From: Cavenderia fasciculata
Lineage: Eukaryota > Evosea > Eumycetozoa > Acytosteliales > Cavenderiaceae
DNA: 64,000 nucleotides
NCBI RefSeq assembly: GCF_000203815.1
Contig: NW_004457737.1
Location: 1,302,001 to 1,366,000, forward strand
Direction: 5' to 3'
Of the stretch, positions 24,301-39,256 are shown one piece after another. The position numbers and the translations under genes were made by a program. The notes under the pieces were generated by a model, which had not been told where the DNA came from, ran no database searches, and saw only the letters and a program-made list of their open reading frames with translations. Each line of letters opens with the position of its first letter. Within the stretch, counting starts at the first letter, position 1.

Positions 24301-25818
24301 ACTTTGCTCGAATACAACTCGACCATCTTTTACTCGCACTCTTTTTTCACACTCAAGATTGAAAACAATCCAGAGAAACTCACCAATGTCTCGTTCCACG
24401 CCAACGACAGACGTGTGCTTGTCAAAGAGGCTGTAGAGACCAAAGTCAACGCGGCACTCGAGCAAAGAAGAAAACGCAAGCTCGACGAAGAACGAGATCG
24501 CCAAGAGACACTGGAAAAGGAGAGAAGCATGTCATTTATCGAAAAACATGAACGAAAGATGGAGGAGCGTAAAAAGGTGGCCGAGATGCGAAAAAGCTTT
24601 GGGTTTAGTGGTTTGATTAAATTAAGAAGGGCTACCAAAGCGAGAAGAAGAAAGAAATACAAGATTGTCAAACGTGACCCATTTGACCCGGAAAAATGGC
24701 GTGGTGAATGGCTCAGAGGTTGGCAAGAGATTGACCCGACTGCCAAACAACCTAGTTTCTACTCTCCAGGTATTCCAATTCGTAAACCAACAGTAACTCA
24801 ACAAGATGTAGCAAAGAAAAGATTGGACAAAATTAAGAGAATTGAAAATACAATCAAAGACAAGTCAAGAAAGAAACAACCAAAAGAAAAAGAAAAAGAA
24901 AAAGAAAACGAAAAGGAGAAAGAAAAGAAACAGGTTGTTGTTGTTGCTCCAACTCCAATGGTTACGGAAACAAAACCAATTCCATTATCAACACGTCGAC
25001 ACAATTCACTTGGACAATTTAAAGTTGGATCGAACACTAATCAAAAGGCAGCACCAACACCAACAGTGGAAGAAGAGAATAATGATGACGATAGTGACAC
25101 TGATGTTGAGGAAGAAGAAGAAGAAGAGGAAGAAGAGGAGGAAGTTGCATCATCAACGATAACTACACCAACATCAACGACAGTCTCAGTTACCGAATCA
25201 CCCAAAGAAACATTAAATAATCATCAAGATGATGATGATGTAGTAATGGAGGATGATGATGATGAAGATGCAATTGAAACAAGTGATAATGAAAAACAAC
25301 AAAAACAAATTCAAGAGGAAACAAAGAAGAGAGTCCTTTTGGAGAAAGAGACCAAAAAGAAAGAAAAAGAGATTAAAAAATTGGAAAAGAAGGAAAGAAA
25401 GGAAAAAGAAAAGGAAGAAAAGAAAAGATCAAAACAACAAGAAAAAGAAAAGGTGGCTAGAAAAGAACAAGAGAGCAGAGATATTGAATATGACAGTTAT
25501 CCAGAATTCTTGTCACAACCTCTTGATTACTCTAATGAGACTATAACCGAGACCACTACCACCTCTTTCAACCAAAATCCATTTGCTCTTGTCAGCAGTG
25601 ATATCGATTATAGTGCACCTCCACCATCCCAGAAGACTGAATCTCAACAACCAATGTCTATGGGGTCACAAGATTTTGCTTCTTACCAACAACTAGAAGG
25701 AGACGGTCAAACAGGATCTCCAGCAGAGACTACATCATCACAACCAATGGCACCTGCTGCTCAAAATTACAATTTCTCAAGTTCATTCAAATCCTTTTTC
25801 TCTTCAATGTGGAAATAA
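20825..25818 (+). CDS. probable RNA polymerase I factor TAF1C/Rrn6-like, about 1620 residues
   Basis: Exons 20825-22488 and 22620-25818 keep frame only if the second of two overlapping GT sites (22489) is used. The start is basic (MGRGGKKKKK), followed by Ser and Asn runs. Residues about 400-560 and the first part of exon 2 look like a WD/beta-propeller-type region (EYANSYLYGRCVILVDDRL, YIVFQDGSIYRYMYQ). NTLLVDSRSFDKPLIVW resembles the D-S-R motif of TAF1C/Rrn6 subunits of the Pol I selectivity factor SL1. The C-terminal third is Lys/Glu-rich with acidic blocks, typical of nucleolar proteins. It should act in rDNA transcription if correctly assigned. The assignment rests on weak similarity by eye; another nucleolar propeller protein is possible. 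Confidence 0.5.
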
Positions 25819-25944
25819 ATAAATCGATTGAATACTTACGTATCATATTTTTCTAAATATTATTAAATATATAAGTGATAGATATATTTTGATGCAGTGT
25901 TGATGATTACAAGTATTTATATATACATGAATTTATTTATTTAT

Positions 25945-28193
25945 TTATTTAAGAGTATCTCCATATAATGGATTATCTTTGGTTCCAGGCTTTGGTTGAT
26001 AGATTGGATTATTGGTAGCCTTTTTGATTTTCTGTCTTTCTTGCAAGTGGTCAACCAACCTCTTACCACTGTACACGGCAATACTGAGAAAGACTGCACC
26101 TGAAATGATGACACCAGCTATTACCCCGATTGAAATGACAGCCTCTGTCCTGCACTCAAATGGGTACGGGTCATAATCAGTGGATTCACACTCTCCTGTG
26201 ACATTGTTACATGTCCCGTATTGACATACTGGTCTGTGGGGTGTACACACACGAGTGATGTTTTTGCATCCGTATCCTGCCTGACATATACCGTCGATAC
26301 AAGGAACGCCTGTTGAACAATTTCGATCTCTTGATATGCATCCTTGCAGAGGATGACAGAATGATTCCTTGCATTTGTCGGGGTTTAGTGGGCAATCAAC
26401 CGATTGTCTCAAGCACCCGATATAAGGATCGCATGTGTAGAATTCACATTTATCTTTGGGTGCTGGACATGGGATGTTTGGGTATTCACAAGAACCATCA
26501 GATATACAAATATCAAATGTACATACAGATGAGTTTAAACCTTGACATTTCAAATTTTCTATCCTGCATGACATATTTCCAGAACTAGTGTCACATTCAG
26601 TGCATCCGGGACACGAAAAAGGGTTGTTTATTACACCAGTATCGTTGTTGCACGAGTCCAAAGTGCAAGGATTGCCATCATCAATCACCTTTTGCTTAAA
26701 GGTCCATTTGCCAGTTTCAGCATTGCAATAATCTCGTAATTCACATTTGCCTGGTTCTCCATGACATGCACTGCAGTTGACAATAGTGTTGACAATACAC
26801 TCGCCAATTTTCGGATCACAGGTGTGATATTTGCATTGATTGATAGTATTATTGATAATCACATATTCTGAACACTTTGGTGTGGATGTGCATCCGTTTG
26901 GGTTGGTTTCGTTACAGTAATAGTTCTTGCATTTGTCAGTTCCTAGTGAACAGTTCTTAGCATTTCGAATGCACTCGCCAGTTGCATCGCATTGGGCAGT
27001 ACGACAGCTATTCTCTGGTTGACACGTTGAGACATAGGTGCATCCCAAATTCTCGCTGCAACTTTTGTTTGAACAAGGTTTGTCGGGACAAACTGACTTT
27101 GGAACAGCGCCTCCAGTTCCAGGGTTACATGAATAAGTTGTACATCTGTCATTGAGGTATGAGTAATTGATGGTATCATAGGTACAATAATGAGCAATGT
27201 ATTGCAAGTCGACAACATATCTATTTGGAGAAGGACATTTTCCATTTATTAAGCATTTATTGCTATTACCATTAGTGCACATTGAGTTTTGACAACAATC
27301 ACCGAAACCATTACATACTCCACAATAATCTAAAAACAAAAAGAATAATATGTAGTTAGTGTTGACGTGCAATATGGTATGTCTGTTAAAACATACCTCT
27401 TGTTGAGCAATCAAGGAGGAAATTGTTTGATAAAATAAATGTACTGCCAGCATTTCTTCTTTCACAAAAGTAAAGATCAAAAGCATAAAGGATTCCATGT
27501 TGCAAACCGATGGTATCCAAATTTAGGTACCTGTCTGCCCTCCGATGAACACCGCCTACATCCATTACAAGCCTATTATCGATGAAAAGGTACAGATCAT
27601 CGTCAGAAGAGGTCATGACAAACATTGGTGGCGAAGTTTTATAGTATCTGAAAAAAGAATTGATCTTTAAACAAAAATTAAAGTTGTTCTCTCCATACCC
27701 GGATAATAGATCGAATCCCATATTATTAATGGGCAAATATTTTTCGTTTCCATATGAAAATTCATTGGTCCCCTTCTTGTCCATAGTCATCGTGATAGAA
27801 ATAAATCGATTCGTGGGATCGGGGGCAAAGAAATATCCAAATTGGCTAGGATATAAGATTCTGCCATCTCGGTTTGGTTTATAATTGGGATCATTAGAAA
27901 CCAACAAAGGAATCTTGTTTGACCCGAGATTTTGTTGAACTATGCCTTGCTTCGGGTTCATGTCTACATTGTCGGGCAGAGGTTCAAAATTACCGTTCAA
28001 CTGATGGTGTTGATCAAAAACTGCAATGGTGAGAGAATCTAATGGAAATGATAAAGATGAGATGGTCAGTGAGGGATACTGTATAAATAAAATATTATTA
28101 TTTCAATTTACACTGTGAAGAAGAAAGCTCAACCAAATAAGAAGAATAAATAAATATTATTATTATTATTGTTGTCTTTATCTTGTTATACAT
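25945..28193 (-). CDS. psi-family PA14-domain membrane protein
   Basis: Exons 28078-27397 and 27329-25945 are clear and in phase. A short first exon starting near 28193 (MYNKIKTT then IIIIIFIYSS, a signal peptide) fits position, but its donor is uncertain because the obvious GT (28111) does not keep frame. The PA14 domain (YGNEKYLPINNMGFDLLSGY, SSDDDLYLFIDNRLVMDVGG) is followed by about 10 Cys-rich modules of the type C...YYC...GC, with DYCGVCNG as hinge. A transmembrane helix (AVISIGVIAGVIISGAVFLS) and basic cytoplasmic tail end the protein. This is the layout of Dictyostelium psi proteins, named from the secreted prespore inducer PsiA. A membrane-anchored member is likely a surface adhesion or signalling protein. 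Confidence 0.85.
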
Positions 28194-28824
28194 TGTAATG
28201 CACATTTGGATTATTATTGAACAACAAAAAATAAAATAGATTGCAATGGAATGAATGAATGGATGAATGGATTGTTATTGGTTGGTTGGATAAGATAAGA
28301 GTGAAATGGTGTCACTCAGTCAGCCAGACAAACACCCCCAAGTTGCAACTCAAGCCGCTTTTGTTTGGTTTGAAATGGGTTGATCATAATAGCTAATTTG
28401 GGTTGGTTCTGTCCTCATATTAGCTTATCATGACCCGATCCCATTTGAGATCGTCAAGCATTTATATCATATACTTTGGGTTTTTGTTTTTTTTTACATA
28501 GTGTAAATAAGATTAGTTGATTTATAGTTGGTTGAAGTATGTCGTCATAGTATGACAAATAAATAAGATATGTAGAGTACATTAATCTATGATGATGAGG
28601 TGATTGATAGGTATCCTACATCCATTCAAGATAATGAATACAAGTGTGACTTTAGTCTATAGTCAACATAAGCAGAACACAAAACAAAATAAAATAATTT
28701 TTTTTTAATTTTTTCTTGGGCAATGATGATCAGAATGCGCAGAGTGTGATCTCTCACTCACACTAAAGAACTACTATTGAGCTCTCATCACAGACACCAC
28801 TCACTCATTAATAGATAGATAGAT
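28194..28824. other. divergent promoter region between psi-type and enoyl reductase genes
   Basis: AT-rich, with TGAATGGA tandem repeats near 28250-28275, a poly-T run near 28490 and GATAG repeats just before the downstream start. A GC-richer patch (CACCCCCAAGTTGC, 28333-28346) resembles G-box-type sites upstream of developmental genes, but this is only suggestive. Confidence 0.35.
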
Positions 28825-30361
28825 ATGTTGTCAACAACTAAATTCCTTACTCGTGTATCGAGTTTCACATACCGTCAATTTGCCACTGCTACCGTTGTCA
28901 AGTTCAACGGTACTGGCAGACCAGAAGAGGTTTACAAGTAAGTGCAATCAATATATATTCACGATGACGATGATGTTTCAGAATACTACTACTACTTTTG
29001 TAGTCATAGATACAATACAACAGCAGACTAGAACATAGAGCAGAGTAGAGCTGTAGTGTGTAGTGTAGAGCAGAGCACAAACAGATAATGGTTGTGAATT
29101 CATTTCATTGCCATGGCGATGACAACAACAACGACAACGATATTACATTTACAAAAAAACAACAATCATCATCATCATCGAACCATATATATATAGATAT
29201 ATAACTTACACCTCATCATCATCATAACTTTTCATTTGATTGTTTAGGGTTGAAAAAGAGAATGTTGCAGACAATGTTTCAGCCAATGAAGTTTTGGTCG
29301 AAATGATTCATGCTCCAATCCACCCAGTCGACATTAACTTGGCTGAAGGAACCTATGGAGTCAAGGCCAAGACTAACTCTGTCGCTGGTTCAGAGGGTGT
29401 TGGTATCGTCAAAAAGGTTGGTACCTCTGTCCAAGGTCTCAAGCCAAATGACTATGTCGTCCCCATTTTATCATCATCTGTTGGTATGTTATGTTGTGTT
29501 GGATAGATATCACAGATACATATGTGAATCAATATACTATAATTACAAATGTATACTAATCTTTAATATAATCAATTCATTTGTGGATATATAATTTGAA
29601 ACAAACAAAAATATTTTTGGAAACTATACTATTAAATAGCTGGAACATGGAGAACACAAGGAGTATTTAGCGAAAAGCAATTATATAAGGTACCAGCTGA
29701 CATCCCAACCGAATACTTGTCAGCTGTAACCATCAACCCATGCACAGCCTACAGATTACTCGAAGACTTTGCCAAGCTCAAGGCTGGTGACGTTGTCATC
29801 CAAAACGGCGCCAGCAGCATGGTTGGTTTGTCGGTCATCCAAATGTGCAAGGCTCGTGGCATCAAGACCATCAATATCATCCGTCGTTCAAGCGACTATG
29901 ACGAGACTGTCGATCGTTTAAAGAAGCTCGGTGGCGACATTGTCGTCTCTGAAGAGTATGTCCGTACACCCGAGTATGCCCGTTTGGTCGCCGATCTCCC
30001 ACGTCCACGTCTTGCCCTCAATGCCGTCGGTGGAGACTCTGCCACCGAGTTGGCCCGTAACGTCGCCGACGGCGGTGCCCTCGTCACCTATGGCGGTATG
30101 TCCCGTCGTCCAGTCACCGTGCCAACTGCCCACCTCATCTTCCGTAACGTGTCAGTCCACGGATTCTGGTTGACTCGTTGGGTCGAACAACACTCACAAG
30201 CCGAGATCTCTGCCATGTACGAACATATCTTTGGTTTGATCAGAGACAAAAAATTAAAATTGTGGTTGGAGAAGCATAAATTTAGCGATTTCAATAATGC
30301 CTTGCTTCGTTCCCAAGAACCAGGAAAGGGTAGAAAGATTATTTTAGATTTACAATTGTAA
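28825..30361 (+). CDS. mecr: mitochondrial trans-2-enoyl-CoA/ACP reductase
   Basis: Exons 28825-28937, 29248-29483 and 29640-30361 join in frame at about 356 residues. The first exon gives a basic, Ser/Thr-rich mitochondrial presequence (MLSTTKFLTRVSSFTYRQFA). The body is a zinc-free medium-chain reductase: APIHPVDINLAEGTYG, GSEGVGIVKKVG, then the nucleotide-binding region VVIQNGASSMVGLSVIQMCK, and the MECR/ETR1 pattern INPCTAYRLLEDF and VHGFWLTRW. It catalyses the last NADPH-dependent reduction in mitochondrial fatty acid synthesis, which feeds lipoic acid formation. The GC-richer codon choice of the last exon suggests high expression. No anomaly seen. Confidence 0.93.
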
Positions 30362-30845
30362 TAGTAATAATAATAATAATAATAGTAGAAAAACAGAAAA
30401 GAGAAATTAAAAAAAAGAAAAAAGATACAAAACGTAAAGCTGCTCCTCAAAAATAATTAATTCATCCTCCCTACTCCTCACATACCATCCGATCAATCGA
30501 TTGAAACAACAAGATGGATAGATAGCATCATCATCATACATCTTAACACCAACCCCCTTTTAGTACAATAACATCATCGTCATCATAATATAATAATAAA
30601 ATCATGAAATTAAAACAAACATATAACAACCCAACTCACAATTATTATTGTAGCGAGAGTGAAGTACCGTACTTTTCGGTTTTAAACAAATCGCTGAACT
30701 GTGAGAAGTTCGAATTTTTGAATTATTAAATTTTTTCTTTTTTTTTTTTTAATTTTTTCTTCTCTCTTCAAAAGTTATTTTTACTCATATTCTTCATTAC
30801 TCGTACACTTATTATTATTTATATATTATATATTTATTTAAAATA
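30362..30845. other. intergenic between mecr and helicase genes
   Basis: Holds the mecr 3' end and the helicase leader; AAT repeats and a long poly-T (30733-30750). No gene seen. Confidence 0.4.
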
Positions 30846-34338
<3,493 letters not shown>

Positions 34339-35026
34339 TTAATTTAATTAATATTAGTCCCCAATCCATCCCAATCCATCCAGTATCCCTTAATGTCGAC
34401 AAAATCATGTTTATCGAAGAATCCTAAAACAAAAACAAAAACAAAAAAACAAACATAACATGATCTCCCTTTCCATCCCAAATCTTTTAGTGTAAGAATA
34501 ACAACAACAACAAACCAGAAACCATCCAGGACCTCGCCCCAATCGTAAATTTTTAATAAAAAAAAGTCCATTCTTGAGATTTGTATTGAGTAGGTATTGA
34601 ATTATATAAACCATTTTATATATATTTTATACTTTATACTCTTTTACAAATCAATCAAAATTTAAAAAAAACAATATTTTTTGATGAAAAATTAAAAAAA
34701 AATTCTTTAGAAAGAGGGGGTCATTTATTTATTCATTCATTAATTGTAATCAAAGAACTATAGTTTATTCGTTTGTTCGGTCATCTAGATCCAATCAGCC
34801 GAGGTCACTGTCTGAACAATGATCACGAAAAGAACAAGTATCTCAAGATATTACCAGGTTCGTTAAATATCTCGGTAGTTCAGCGCATAAAAATCGCGGT
34901 CGACCGATTATCATATGATAAATTGCAATGAAAATATAAGGTCGTCGACCTATAGTCCCATGGGTTTCTCATGTTTGCTCCTTTATATCAAAGAGTCGAC
35001 TTGACAATGGGCATCATTATTAAAAG
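34339..35026. promoter_or_regulatory. intergenic region and promoter of the first ComC-like gene, rich in palindromes
   Basis: Three perfect or near-perfect palindromes sit close together: CGGTCGACCG (34897-34906), TTATCATATGATAA (34908-34921) and AGGTCGTCGACCT (about 34940-34952, centre T). They may be dimeric factor sites for the gene starting at 35027. The first half (34345-34620) has a protein-like minus-strand reading I did not accept as a gene. Confidence 0.4.
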
Positions 35027-38000
35027 ATGAAAGATACAATCAAACATATAACATTTGTTATACTGTTTTATTTAATATTTATTAGTAGTCAGAGTACAAC
35101 TCTAGCACAGATCCCACCTGAAGAACGTATGTTAGATAGTCATGTGATAACCACTAGATGTAATTCTAATCAATCTTTTCTTTGTTTATTTATTTATTTA
35201 TTTGTTCATTTAGTTGCGTCTGCAATATGGATCATTCGTCAATACGGTAGTACTCTTGGACAAGATATAACCAGTATTTGTGCATCTCAAGTATTCAATT
35301 GCCAAAATGGTCATATTACAAGAGTGTGAGTATAAACATAGTTATAATATATATTGTAATCTTTATAATTCATTTGTATTTATACTAACCTTTTTCATTT
35401 GAAACTTTCAAACTATAGTCAGTTGTCATTATCATACACTTCATTTAATCCAACTGGAACTGGAGTTCCTGACCCAGCATTGACCGCCATCAGTCTCCCC
35501 GAATGTGTTGAATTCGCTATTCAACCATCTAATTCAAACGTATTTTATATCGGTGATCCTAATCAATCGATTCTCGACAAATTAACTGGTCTTCCAAAGG
35601 TTACTTCAATGATGTATGTTTTGATCAATATTTTTATTTGTTAGAATCAATTTATATTGATATATATATAACTTCCATTTTCATTATTCACATTTAATAG
35701 AATACAATGTGTTGTTATATCAAGTATACCAAATGGGTTCCTTAGAAACTTTCCTCAATTGACAGCTCTGACATTATCTCTTTCAAACATGACAACATTC
35801 CATGAGAGTTCATTTGAAGTATCAAGTGCAACAATTACGTCTGTCAATCTCCAATTCCGTACTTTAAAAATCTATCCTACCTTTACCAATAGTTCCACAT
35901 CATTGGTGTGGAGTTCAATAGATTATCTTTCATGGACTGTTGATCCTTCGACAGCCATTGGACCAATTTCATTAGTCTTTACTCCAACCGTTTTCCCATT
36001 ATTGCAGACCCTAGAAATCGATTCAGCTTCTGATGGAACTACCTCAGTTACAGTCAGTTGTAGAAACATGTATGTACATAATATAATCATCATTGATTGA
36101 TCACTTATTCACTCTACTTTTTATTTCTTCTTCTTTCATCTAATTTGTAATGTATTATAATAGACAAATAAATGGATATTTGGCTAATAAATTTAATCTA
36201 TTTGTTCCAGACCCCCATGTTGTTGAGATCTTGTATGTCTAGATACTATCATTCCCACAACAACAACAACAACAACTATTAATTCCAATCCATTTTATTT
36301 ATCTATCTATCTATCTATCTACCTTTCTATCTATCATAATAGACTATTAAATGGTGAATCAACAGTGACACCTCAATTACATCTTTTTCCAAATTTAAAG
36401 AATCTACAGACGAGTCATACTAGTACCGTGATATACCCTTTTTCGATATTCCCTCCAAAGTTAGAAAAATTGTATGCTATATATATTTATAAAGTGATTT
36501 ATTATTATTATTATTAACTCTAATATATTTTGTTTTATTTTAGTACCAAATATGAAACTGGTATGACCACTCTTCCAACGTTTCCATTGCCAACACCCAA
36601 TTTTAAAACCTGGGAGTATCGTTTACTATCAGTGAACACAATAGTACCTTGGGAAGCATATACGCCCGATAATACATCGAGACTACTCGATATGTTATAC
36701 AACCCATCACTAACTGGTTCAGTTCCAGATAGTTTCTGTATCAATACACTCTATATCACATCAACTAATATATCTAGTGTTCCAGGTATGGTGTTTAAAA
36801 AAAAATAGATATATATGACCATATATCACAATATCTTTGGAAACCACCCAATGATCATTCAAGTTAACTAACAAAGTAAATTATCTATGTAGATTGCTAC
36901 TGGTGCTATGTTACAGATTCCACTGTGTTTCAAACAAGTTTACCAGTTCCACCTGGATTTACATGTCAATGGAGAGTTGATCAAGTAAATCAAATTCTTT
37001 ATACAAAGGAGTATCGTGCCAATTTGACTGGCAGCCTAATGGGTTGGGGTAATATTGTCAGTCATCCTGAAGCCCTAGGATATTATAAACTTAATGCTAT
37101 AATTCCACATGAATTATTAACGTAATTATTATTATTATTATTTACTTTATTATTATTTGATTTTCAAAAAATTAAAATATATATATTTATTTTCTTTATT
37201 CAATATATAGATTATTTTATTATACTGATGGAACTCAAACCAATGCAACTATTAAATTAAACGAAAATTCACCACATATAGTTAATTTAAATATTCTAGA
37301 GATTGGAATTACATTGTCCAAAGCCAATGTCACATTACTCGCAAATCAAAAATTAATGTTCACTTGGTTGTTTTCGTTTTACAATAATCTACTTGTTCAT
37401 CAATTCCAATCTACATTTGGTTTGACTGGTCCTTGTAATATCAATAGTACCAAATACACAATTACTGACCCCATTCAAGCAACCATTACTTGTTTAATGA
37501 ATTTCAATCCATCATTTACCGGTACATCATTTACAATGGAGGTATCTAATCCACATAACAAAGAAACTTACACTATCCCATTTAATTGTATGTATTTTAA
37601 AAATAATTCTAGAAAGCATAAAATAATTAATATTAATATTTCATTTATTTTTTCGAAATCAAGATTATCCTCGATTATTTTCAGGACAAATTGATTCAAA
37701 CAATCAAAGATTAATCTATTTGTTTGGTGATTTTAGACAAAATCATTCATTGGCAAATATAACTATCAACGATAAAATACCTTGTACTATCATCGCATCA
37801 ACAATCGGTTCAATTAATTGTACATTATCAGAGAATGCAAGTTATGGTCCTGCAAATGTCAGTATCACTGTTGATGGATATCTATATCTAGCAAATGACT
37901 TTTTATACTTTACAGCTCCACCAAATAATAATGGTTCAACAACTGGTGGAGCAACTACAGGTGGAGGATCAACACCTCAATCACAATGTCAAGAATCAAC

Positions 38001-39039
38001 ATCCAATTGTTTTGGACATGGATCGTGTGATACTAATGGTCATTGTCAATGTGATAATGGGTATAATCCAATCGATAATTGTTTAACTAAATGTATGTTG
38101 TAGACAATAATTAAGAAAGTAATATAATACTTATAATCATATTTATTGATTTATTTATTTATTTTAGTTACAAATACAACACCAGTAACCAATACAACAA
38201 CACCAACATCATCATTTGAAATTGATGGAACAAGATTTGATTTTGAATTGGTTGCCATTCAAGAAATTGATACTGATGAAAATGTAGTTGGAGAATTATT
38301 GACAAACAGTTGGAATGCAACAATCAACAGTGATAACTCGACAACTCTAGTCACCTATCAACTTGTAAATATTAGCGATCCACTTTACATTGCAACAATG
38401 GTTCAAGCAATGATATCATTCTCAACACAACCAAGGGACATCCAATTTGGAGATCAACTACTTCACAGCAATCCAAATTCAATTAAATTAGCATTGAATA
38501 TTACCAATTGGCAGTACAGTAATTTAATATCAACACTTCGAGTTGTATTCCGTATAGATGTCAATATGAATCAAACCATTGAATTTGATTGTAAACAACA
38601 ATCAATATCAACATTTTCATACGATCAACTATCATCAACCATTCAATATCTTAGAGTGATCAAAGATAACGTCCAATACAATGGTAGATTCATTGATTAT
38701 GTATTATCAAACGGTAGACCAACATTCTCCAAAACAACATTAATCAACCAAACAGCCATTCAATCATCATCATCGATCATGTCAACATTGATTGGAGTAA
38801 GTCTACCACAATGTCAAGAATGTCTTCTTGATCCAGACTTTACACCACTTTTAATTGACAATACTGCAAGTGATTGTGGCTCGACTAACAGTAAAACATG
38901 GAAGATTATTGTTGGTGTTGTAGTTGGTGGATTCGCTGCCATCTCAATCGCTGTTGGTACTGTAATGCTAATTAAAAAGAAAAATCAAAGTTCCAAACAA
39001 AACAAAAAAATGATGAACAAGTTAAAGAATATGTCCTAG
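35027..39039 (+). CDS. ComC-like surface receptor: signal peptide, LRR-like region, TIG, EGF, one TM
   Basis: Eleven exons (35027-35126, 35214-35325, 35419-35613, 35701-36069, 36164-36232, 36343-36471, 36544-36785, 36893-37121, 37211-37587, 37664-38092, 38168-39039) join in frame to about 1040 residues. A signal peptide opens the protein. The N-terminal half has LRR-like lines (FLRNFPQLTALTLSLSNMTT, PDSFCINTLYITSTNISSVP). IPT/TIG-like sequence follows (GLTGPCNINSTKYTI, YGPANVSITVDG), then one EGF module (CFGHGSCDTNGHCQC), a family-specific ectodomain, a TM helix (IIVGVVVGGFAAISIAVGTV) and a Lys-rich tail. The layout matches Dictyostelium ComC and relatives, linked to cell communication during development. 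Many NxT/S sites. A paralogue follows in tandem. Confidence 0.82.
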
Positions 39040-39256
39040 TCTTAGTACGATAGCCCATCAACCAATCCAAAAATAAACAATTCAAATAATCATACAACGC
39101 ACATCAGATCTTAACAAATTAATAGATATATATTTTTAACGAGCTTGATCTTAAAAAAAGATATTTATTTTTACGAGCCGACAAACAATCACTGGTTGTC
39201 GTTTTGTCCTTCAAGTACGTTGAAAGACTTTCTGAGAGTATCATTATCTTTAAAAG
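39040..39256. other. short spacer between the tandem ComC-like genes
   Basis: About 217 bp. The last bases before the ATG (CATTATCTTTAAAAGATGAA-like) resemble the flank of the first gene (CATTATTAAAAGATG), showing that the duplication included the immediate 5' flank but not the palindrome cluster further up. Confidence 0.5.

Noticed and set aside
24330-24746. Minus-strand 138-codon ORF
   Set aside because: Antisense of the long TAF1C-like exon; Ser/Leu-rich shadow.
34344-34614. Minus-strand reading with FFDKHDFVDIKGYWMDWDGL
   Set aside because: Slightly protein-like and preceded by a possible acceptor, but low-complexity Val/Cys upstream and no family; more likely 3' flank of the helicase gene.
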